Positions 57,753 through 64,000 of a stretch of DNA of 64,000 nucleotides are shown here, piece after piece. This DNA comes from UBA4582 sp002389265 (lineage in GTDB: Bacteria > Pseudomonadota > Gammaproteobacteria > Pseudomonadales > Azotimanducaceae), in the NCBI GenBank assembly GCA_943788825.1, contig CALSRT010000001.1, positions 223,034 through 287,033 on the forward strand, read 5' to 3'. Under the pieces are notes generated by a model. It ran no database searches, was not told the origin of the DNA, and saw only the letters and a program-made list of their open reading frames with translations. Both the position numbers and the translations under genes were made by a program. Positions within the stretch are counted from its first letter, which is position 1. Each line of letters begins with the position of its first letter.

Positions 57753-59345
57753 ATGACCAACTTCATCGCTCACCCCAGCCAAATTCCAGCGCTAATAGTT
57801 ACAGTTATTATTCTTTTTTCAGCGAACCATGCTGAAGCAGATCTCAAGTTGCTGTATCCCTCATGGTTTGAAAACCCTACTTTTAGCATTGAGAACAATT
57901 ACTCCGCGTCTTCTTGTATACCTGTCCGCAATAACGATCTACAGGCAGCTAAGGAGGCCGCGCTAAATGCCACGCGAGAGGAGATTGCATCGTATTTGAA
58001 TGGCATTCCAACTGATATAGACGGCTCATCATCTAACGCAGCTAAAGGAGTTTACCTCTCTGCTTCTGAAAGAGTTTTCGATCAAGACCTAGTTATCGAG
58101 CTGTTTTGTGTCTTAGGCTCGCTTCCCTACAGCCGAATCGAGGACGAGATGAACACAGGTATGACCGCGTCTCAATTACACCAGGCGCTAAAGGATCTGG
58201 CGCCTGCTATTGATCAAGCAGCGCGAGGCATAGTCAATTCCCCGTCTACACCAGCCGACTTCTATCAAAACGCTACCGCCTTTGCAGAAATGAAAGACAC
58301 TACTGCGGCGCTTGCGGCATATCAGTCATTATTAAGCATTGCAGCCGATTTTTGGGATGCGCATGAGTCTTTTATCGAATTTTCTGATGACGTTGATATG
58401 CGGCAAGAAGCGATTGAAACCTATGCGCAACTGAAATTAGAACACCCAGAAAATTCGGTTGTCTTGCTCGCCAATGCAGCGCTCTCGAGCCTAGGCACTG
58501 ATGACTTCACCAAAACTACAGACGCGATAATTGAAACATATCCAGACTGCCTATTATGCTATGGGATGTCGGTTGCTCAATACACCTACCAGTATACGGA
58601 CCAGCTTTTACTTACCAAAACTCAGGAAGGACGCCAAATGGCTGCGTTTGAGGAGATAGATCGGCTTGGCGGCATACGCGCACTGCGAGTACACTTCATG
58701 CTTCGCGACAACTTCGATCGCTTTCAGAAAACGCTCGAAGTGACCCGATCAAACCTAGAGTTAAGGGCGAGTATGGCTGCGGCCCAAGGGCAAGGGGCGA
58801 ACTCCCTTAGCTTAGCAATCAGCGACGGCTATCCCGCTCAAAAAGCTTATTTTGATAAGCAGTTGTCCAAGGTCACTGCGGACGCTAATGAACTTTTGAG
58901 AAAAATAGCAATTGAAGCACCCGAAGATTTGGCCGGGACCACTGAGCTTTATCAAGAACAGTTGAGACAATGGGCCATTCCAAAACGACCCAAAAAGCCA
59001 GATTATATAAGGGCAACGATTTTGGGCTTAGGGGAGCAAGCGCTACAAATAAAATGGCGCATACGCGATCAATTTGAATACCGAATTGTAGCAAGTGCTG
59101 GAGAATATACTCGTCAAATCGACTACGGCTCGATGCCGGGGCTGGCAGAGATGATGGCGAAGCAAGCCGACCAGATGGATCGTGGCTACAATATGATTAC
59201 CAAAGAGCCCTACATCAGACCGGGCTCAGAGATAGAAATACCCGGACACTTGCCGCCTGGCGAATACGTGGTAGATATAATATATACAGATCTGCGGGGT
59301 GAAGAGGTTGGCCCATTAAGCATCAAGTACAGTAAAGAATGGTAA
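57753..59345 (+). CDS. Large exported protein of unknown function with TPR-like region
   Basis: 530 residues with a signal peptide ending in the NHAEA region. The N-terminal mature part (WFENPTFSIENNYSASSCIPVRNNDLQAAKEAALNATREEIASYL) resembles the LPP20-type start found in some surface proteins. The middle (about residues 170-300) contains TPR-like helix pairs (YQNATAFAEMKDTTAALAAYQSLLSIAADF). The last 100 residues form a beta-sandwich-like end (GSEIEIPGHLPPGEYVVDIIY). No catalytic motif seen. More AT-rich than the core genes. Confidence 0.7.
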   Translation: MTNFIAHPSQIPALIVTVIILFSANHAEADLKLLYPSWFENPTFSIENNYSASSCIPVRNNDLQAAKEAALNATREEIASYLNGIPTDIDGSSSNAAKGVYLSASERVFDQDLVIELFCVLGSLPYSRIEDEMNTGMTASQLHQALKDLAPAIDQAARGIVNSPSTPADFYQNATAFAEMKDTTAALAAYQSLLSIAADFWDAHESFIEFSDDVDMRQEAIETYAQLKLEHPENSVVLLANAALSSLGTDDFTKTTDAIIETYPDCLLCYGMSVAQYTYQYTDQLLLTKTQEGRQMAAFEEIDRLGGIRALRVHFMLRDNFDRFQKTLEVTRSNLELRASMAAAQGQGANSLSLAISDGYPAQKAYFDKQLSKVTADANELLRKIAIEAPEDLAGTTELYQEQLRQWAIPKRPKKPDYIRATILGLGEQALQIKWRIRDQFEYRIVASAGEYTRQIDYGSMPGLAEMMAKQADQMDRGYNMITKEPYIRPGSEIEIPGHLPPGEYVVDIIYTDLRGEEVGPLSIKYSKEW

Positions 59346-59532
59346 CCCCTTTGTGTGCCGCGACCATGTGAAACCCATGCAAAATCTACAAGAATCATCA
59401 CAATTGCCATATGATTCTGACGTGCCAGGAACGACTCAAATAGCACTTTAGCGTTCAGAGTCACGGTCAGCAGCAAAGGTGGTGGCGAAGCAAAGATTTC
59501 ACGTATCTACGATACTAGGGGCTTGCCATTTT

Positions 59533-60297
59533 TTAGTTCACTTCTACTCTTCTATCGTGAAGTTCTTGAACTGGACGCTCATTATCAACATAAAATTCTC
59601 TAAAGTGTTCTATTTGCTGCTTTGAAGCTGTTTTTGGTGTTTTTAAAAGATACCACTGTACATTCTCAGAACATGGTGGAGTTGTGAGTGAGCCAACATA
59701 GTGATAATAGCTAGCAACATCTTCAGGAAGTAAATCTTGAGGATTTATCTTTATACTGGCACCTACATTATTTACTACATCATCAAGAATTTGATGCGGC
59801 ACTCCCTCTTCAAAGAAAACTGCAACAACTGCCAACTGTTTAGTTTTTGGATTTTGATGCACTAAGTGAGCAACCATATCATAACGCTTACCATCTACTG
59901 TATGTTCGGACTTCCCATGAAAATGAAATTGCAAAAGGTTAAATGTTTCACCATGAAGCTCTATACTTCCACTTTCATGTGGCGTAGCTTTAATGGAGTG
60001 ACCATTATCGATAATATTATTCATAGAAGTCACATCTTCATGCATGCTTAAATCGTAACTATGATCCATAGAAATAGTTTCACCGGGAATGATGTTAACT
60101 GGGGATTGATGAATTCCTTTTCCACATGTTTTAGAAAACTCTTCCCAATGAGTCGGGCCATTTTCTGTTCCATAATCCCAATGGTTTGCATGTGCTTTTC
60201 CATGTTTTGGGTGAGCATCTTCCACTTTGGTCGATTCACCATTACATCCCACTAACGCGATTGCTAGCATTGCAGTCATCAGTACTCTACTTTTCAT
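59533..60297 (-). CDS. Alpha-type carbonic anhydrase, lipoprotein
   Basis: 254 residues from the ATG at 60297 (the frame continues to 60330). Signal with lipobox LVGC. Alpha-class core: HWDYGTENGPTHW, QSPVNI, the zinc ligands in LLQFHFHGKSEH and MVAHLVHQN, and the substrate-pocket signature YVGSLTTPPCSENVQWYLL. It hydrates CO2 to bicarbonate in the periplasm. It is clearly more AT-rich than the surrounding chromosome, with codons ending in A/T, suggesting acquisition by transfer. Confidence 0.94.
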   Translation of the reverse strand: MKSRVLMTAMLAIALVGCNGESTKVEDAHPKHGKAHANHWDYGTENGPTHWEEFSKTCGKGIHQSPVNIIPGETISMDHSYDLSMHEDVTSMNNIIDNGHSIKATPHESGSIELHGETFNLLQFHFHGKSEHTVDGKRYDMVAHLVHQNPKTKQLAVVAVFFEEGVPHQILDDVVNNVGASIKINPQDLLPEDVASYYHYVGSLTTPPCSENVQWYLLKTPKTASKQQIEHFREFYVDNERPVQELHDRRVEVN

Positions 60298-60467
60298 ATT
60301 ACTTCCTTGCTTAGAATTGGCGGTTCGCAATAACTCTGCATTGATTCAGCCGCCCTAACTGTGAAATCACATCAGATGCACTCGCATCCTCATTGTTCTG
60401 GAAAAGAAGACCTTTCAATGCTGTAAAGGCTATCTACTGCGTGTTGTCGGCCCAGCATATTCAAATG

Positions 60468-60881
60468 CTAACGAGCCTCAAATATGGAAACCTCGAAGTC
60501 AGCAACAGTGACGCCGCAACTAGCTGCAATTTCATCATAGTTGGCTGACCAAGTCGCATCCGCAGCCTGCCATGCAAATGCCTTATCCATAGCCTCTTTA
60601 GATTCATGTACGTCCACTGCTCCAACTTTACCGCCTGCCCACACACCCGGAGAAGACGCATACAGGACAGGGCTGTTTTTCCGCTCATAGGCAATGGTTT
60701 CTTTAACCTTGGCAATTGCACCGTCTACGGCATCAGAAGGACACTCCCCTTTATAGGTGACAATTAGCTGGCCAGCTTTTGCCAGAGGCATTATTAATTC
60801 ATGATGATCAGCAGTCGCCGGAGCCACCATGATTGTAAGTGCTGTAGATAGTATCGCTACTGATAAGTATTGTTTTTTCAT
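60468..60881 (-). CDS. Small secreted protein of unknown function
   Basis: 137 residues from the ATG at 60881, with a signal peptide ending APATA. The mature part begins DHHELIMPLAKAGQLIVTYKGECPSDAVDGAIAKVKETIAYE and contains GAVDVHESKEAMDKAFAWQAADATWSANYDEIAASCG, an alpha/beta pattern similar in flavour to the proteins at 54857 and 55703. Two cysteines could pair. Unknown function. Confidence 0.7.
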   Translation of the reverse strand: MKKQYLSVAILSTALTIMVAPATADHHELIMPLAKAGQLIVTYKGECPSDAVDGAIAKVKETIAYERKNSPVLYASSPGVWAGGKVGAVDVHESKEAMDKAFAWQAADATWSANYDEIAASCGVTVADFEVSIFEAR

Positions 60882-61127
60882 TAAAGTACTGCCTGCATTT
60901 TTATATGGTGGAAACAAAGATTATCACAACATTGAGTTATTTCAGCAGAGTCTGTGGGGTAACATTTCCTATATTGAGAACGAAAAAACTCACTTCCATC
61001 TTTCCATCGTTTCCATCTTTCCAGCTTTGCGTTACCCGGACCTATATCCACTCAAAACAAGCGCTCTAAAGCTACAACACAAGCGCTTGACCTTTTGACA
61101 ATCTTGAAAAAGCTTCAAAATATCCAA

Positions 61128-61668
61128 CTACGTATTACACTCCCCCTGATCTTTGATGCAGAAGTTAACTACTGCTTTAACTACGCCGAAGATTCTTAAG
61201 AGTGATGTTTTGCTTAGTCCCCTATCTAACAACCATTGTCTAAAAGTTGCTGCGTCAGCAGTGCTATAACAATCTAAAGGAAGTGATCCCAAGCAGCTTA
61301 CAACGTAAGAAATGTTTCTCTTTGCGTTGCTGAAGAAAAGTTTGCTTTTGTCTTGGCCTTTAACAGAGAGATAAAGTCTAACGCCTCATCTAGTGTTGGT
61401 AGATTGGACTCAGTCGGTTGTCTGGGAACGAAGAAGGTGAGCAGCAGGGATATCTGCACGTTGTAGTCTTAGATCAAGCCAGTAGTCTTCGAGCCTTGCT
61501 GACAAGGATCTAGAGGCAGCCCTAGCGTGACTGATGGACTTAGTGCGAAGGGATTTAATGATTCTAGGTTTGGCGTTAAGGGCGACTAAATCTTGAGGAA
61601 CTACTTTAGAAAAGTAATAAATGCCACCTCTGGTATAGGTGTAAGTTGGTATAGGTGAAGAAGGATGC
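61128..61668 (-). pseudogene. Decayed tyrosine-recombinase integrase, N-terminal part only
   Basis: The minus strand reads, in three successive frames, the N-terminal half of a DUF6538-type phage/island integrase: TRGGIYYFSKVVPQDLVALN...RIIKSLRTKSISHARAASRSLSARLEDYWLDLRL, then LPTLDEALDFISLLKAKTKANF, then LGSLPLDCYSTADAATFRQW and LLRIFGVVKAVVNFCIKDQG before a stop at 61128-61130. Frameshifts break it and the catalytic R-H-R-Y domain is absent. It lies about 90 bp from the 3' end of tRNA-Asn, the usual place for such an integrase. Confidence 0.75.
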
Positions 61669-61760
61669 TTCAGTGTCGTCAGTTTTGTCTGCTCCAGTTG
61701 AGCAGTTTTAGGAAATACCTAAGCAGATCAAGGAGTTACAAGCTTTTAGAAGACATCAAT

Positions 61761-61836
61761 TGGCTCCCCGACGTGGACTCGAACCACGGACCCAATGATT
61801 AACAGTCATTTGCTCTACCAACTGAGCTATCGGGGA
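61761..61836 (-). tRNA. tRNA-Asn (anticodon GTT)
   Basis: Full cloverleaf on the minus strand: acceptor TCCCCGA/TCGGGGA, D-arm GCTC...GAGC, anticodon stem AATGA/TCATT with loop CTGTTAA (anticodon GTT at 61801-61803), T-arm CGTGG-TTCGAGT-CCACG, discriminator G and an encoded CCA. 76 nt. Its 3' end faces the integrase remnant and accessory region. Confidence 0.97.
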
Positions 61837-62056
61837 ATATTGACGCGGGGAATTGTATAGAGGCTTCCGTGATCGGTCAATAAGTAAGTCACGCAAACCG
61901 CAATTCAATGTGCAATTACTTCATCTACAGACAATACGGAACCCCACCGCCAGCAAGAGGTCTATTTGCTGTATCATTTCACCTGAACGCCGGCGCTGCG
62001 AAGATGGTGCCGGTTCACCATTTTCGATCAGCCCGCAGGGGCGGGCAACAGGCAGT

Positions 62057-64000
62057 ATGAATTCAGATCAGTTTAAAGTGCACTCGGAATATCAACCAGC
62101 GGGGGACCAGCCGGTCGCCATTGCAAAGCTGGTGGAGGGTATTGAGTCGGGTCTAGCGTCGCAGACCCTGTTGGGTGTGACGGGTTCGGGTAAAACCTTC
62201 ACTATCGCTAACGTGATCGAGCGCATCCAGCGCCCCACCTTGATCATGGCGCCTAACAAAACCCTGGCCGCGCAATTGTATGGCGAGTTCAAGGAGTTTT
62301 TCCCGAATAACGCGGTGGAATACTTCGTGTCCTATTACGATTACTACCAGCCTGAGGCCTACGTGCCGTCCTCCGATACCTATATCGAAAAGGACTCGGC
62401 CATCAATGAGCATATTGAGCAGATGCGCCTGTCAGCTACGAAGGCGCTGCTGGAGCGGCGCGATGCCATTGTCGTCGCCTCGGTCTCGTCGATTTATGGT
62501 CTGGGCGATCCGGGTGCTTATTTAAAAATGGTGATGCATCTTGATCGCGGCGACAGAGTGGATCAGCGTTGGATTCTGCGACGCTTGGCCGAACTCCAAT
62601 ACACCCGAAATGAAACTGAGCTGCACCGGGCCACCTATCGGGTGCGAGGTGATGTGATTGATATCTTTCCCGCAGAGTCTGATAAAGAAGCTGTTCGGGT
62701 TGAGCTGTTTGATGACGAAATTGAAGCGTTGGCTTACTTTGACCCGCTGACCGGTGAAGTGCTGCGGCGAGTACCTCGATTGACGATCTTTCCGAAATCG
62801 CACTATGTGACGCCGCGGGAAACCATGGAGAAGGCCATCGATTTGATTCGAGGCGAGCTGGATGAGCGCCTGCGTTATCTTAAAGAAAATAACAAGCTGG
62901 TGGAGGCTCAACGCCTTGAACAAAGAACCCGCTATGATCTGGAGATGATCAAAGAGCTGGGATACTGCAACGGCATCGAGAACTACTCGCGCTACTTGTC
63001 CGGTCGAGCACCCGGTGAGTCACCACCGACTTTATATGACTATCTACCAGATGATGCCTTGCTGGTGGTGGATGAGTCTCATGTGAGCATCTCGCAGTTG
63101 GGGGCCATGTATAAGGGCGACCGTTCCCGCAAAGAAACCTTGGTGAACTTTGGCTTTCGGCTGCCCAGTGCATTGGATAATCGGCCGATGCGGTTCGATG
63201 AATGGGAGAAGAACGCCCCACAGATGATCTTCGTGTCAGCGACGCCGGGTAACTACGAAGCTGAGCATGCGGGCCAGGTAGTGGATCAGTTGGTCCGACC
63301 TACAGGTTTGCTAGACCCCGTTATTGAAGTTCGTCCGGCCCAGACCCAGGTTGACGATGTCCTGGGCGAGATCAGAATTCGTGCGGCCAAGGACGAGCGT
63401 GTGTTGATTACGACGCTGACTAAGCGCATGGCCGAGGACTTGACCGACTTTCTCGATGACAATGGCGTGCGAGTGCGTTATCTGCACTCAGATATTGATA
63501 CGGTCGAGCGGGTTGAGATCATTCGTGACTTGCGCCTGGGTGAGTTCGATGTGTTGGTGGGCATTAATCTTTTGCGCGAAGGCTTGGACATGCCTGAGGT
63601 GTCTTTGGTGGCGATTCTGGATAGTGATAAGGAGGGCTTCTTGCGTTCTGAGCGCTCGCTGATTCAGACCATCGGCCGGGCTGCTCGACACATGGAGGGG
63701 CGGGCCATACTGTATGCTGACAAGATGACCGATTCCATGCGCCGTGCCATTAGTGAAACCGACCGCCGGCGAGAGCACCAGACCGCCCACAATCTCAAGC
63801 ACAACATCACGCCCTTCGGCGTTCGAAGGTTGGTGACGGATATTATGGAAGGCGCGCGGGAGACTGCTCGGAATAAGAAGAATAAGGTGGCAGAGGGTAA
63901 AGGTCGTTATGCCGCGGAAATATTGTCGCCGGCAGAGCTTGAAAAGCAAATGGCCAGCCTTGAGAAGTCCATGTTTCAGGCGGCAAAAAACCTGGCCTTT
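62057..64000 (+). CDS. uvrB: Excinuclease ABC subunit UvrB (3' truncated by window end)
   Basis: 648 codons are present, open to the last base; about 25 residues of the C-terminal UVR domain are outside. Walker A GVTGSGKT (residues 40-47), the damage-probing beta-hairpin region YYDYYQPEAYVPSSDTYIEKD, the VVDESH box, FVSATPG, VGINLLREGLDMPEV and QTIGRAARH (helicase motifs), and the start of the UVR motif LEKQMASLEKSMFQAAKNLAF. UvrB verifies lesions in nucleotide-excision repair with UvrA and UvrC. Start at ATG 62057, where the family begins. Confidence 0.98.
   Translation, partial: MNSDQFKVHSEYQPAGDQPVAIAKLVEGIESGLASQTLLGVTGSGKTFTIANVIERIQRPTLIMAPNKTLAAQLYGEFKEFFPNNAVEYFVSYYDYYQPEAYVPSSDTYIEKDSAINEHIEQMRLSATKALLERRDAIVVASVSSIYGLGDPGAYLKMVMHLDRGDRVDQRWILRRLAELQYTRNETELHRATYRVRGDVIDIFPAESDKEAVRVELFDDEIEALAYFDPLTGEVLRRVPRLTIFPKSHYVTPRETMEKAIDLIRGELDERLRYLKENNKLVEAQRLEQRTRYDLEMIKELGYCNGIENYSRYLSGRAPGESPPTLYDYLPDDALLVVDESHVSISQLGAMYKGDRSRKETLVNFGFRLPSALDNRPMRFDEWEKNAPQMIFVSATPGNYEAEHAGQVVDQLVRPTGLLDPVIEVRPAQTQVDDVLGEIRIRAAKDERVLITTLTKRMAEDLTDFLDDNGVRVRYLHSDIDTVERVEIIRDLRLGEFDVLVGINLLREGLDMPEVSLVAILDSDKEGFLRSERSLIQTIGRAARHMEGRAILYADKMTDSMRRAISETDRRREHQTAHNLKHNITPFGVRRLVTDIMEGARETARNKKNKVAEGKGRYAAEILSPAELEKQMASLEKSMFQAAKNLAF

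Overview
The window looks like a chromosome segment of a free-living, probably marine, gammaproteobacterium. The housekeeping genes (hrpA, mlaA, dusA, gltX, gpsA, uvrB) and the fimU-pilV-pilW-pilX-pilY1 minor pilin operon are gammaproteobacterial in type. The many SDR, CoA-transferase, hotdog and TRAP genes resemble lipid- or steroid-degrading Cellvibrionales/Spongiibacteraceae-like bacteria; that placement is inference from gene content, since no marker tree could be run.

Layout. 0-10 kb: end of hrpA, mlaA, a PP2C phosphatase/STAS partner-switching pair, terB-like, dusA, gltX (read in four frames), fghA, and a nitronate monooxygenase divergent from a PadR regulator with two matching palindromes between them. 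10-17 kb: a four-gene minus-strand operon for electron transfer across the outer membrane: MtrA-type decaheme, MtrB-type porin, MtrC/OmcA-type decaheme lipoprotein and a NapC/CymA-type quinol-oxidising tetraheme. 17-22 kb: acetoacetyl-CoA synthetase, galT-galK joined in one frame, a Bax-like glucosaminidase. 22-37 kb: fatty-acid-type catabolism (SDRs, GST, enoyl-CoA hydratase, alpha/beta hydrolase, hotdog protein, type III CoA-transferase), gpsA and a TAXI-TRAP transporter. 37-47 kb: a type IV pilus tip/minor pilin operon whose PilY1 carries extra N-terminal adhesin-like repeats. 47-54 kb: a DUF4097 protein, a TolB-N/TPR membrane protein, a DUF4389 protein and a beta-propeller amidohydrolase. 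54.5-61.8 kb: a more AT-rich accessory region of small secreted or hypothetical proteins and an alpha-carbonic anhydrase, bounded on the right by a decayed integrase beside tRNA-Asn. 62-64 kb: uvrB, cut by the window end.

Two window-wide patterns stand out. First, short perfect or near-perfect tandem repeats (mostly 12-26 bp, 2-10 copies) occur at about fifteen places. In genes the period is always a multiple of 3 (6, 12, 15, 21, 24 bp), often right after a signal peptide; between genes it is usually 13-16 bp. The most dramatic is a run of about ten 8-residue repeats at the mature N-terminus of the MtrB-type porin. Second, at least eight one-base frame breaks hit otherwise well-conserved genes, mostly as one extra G/C in a GG/CC doublet. 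Residual sequencing error is the simplest explanation, but together with the repeats a slippage-prone genome is worth testing.

The Mtr cassette is the best candidate for a noteworthy system: quinol to NapC-type tetraheme, to MtrA inside MtrB, to surface MtrC, with an unusual porin N-terminus and an Asn/Pro/Ser-rich insert in MtrA.
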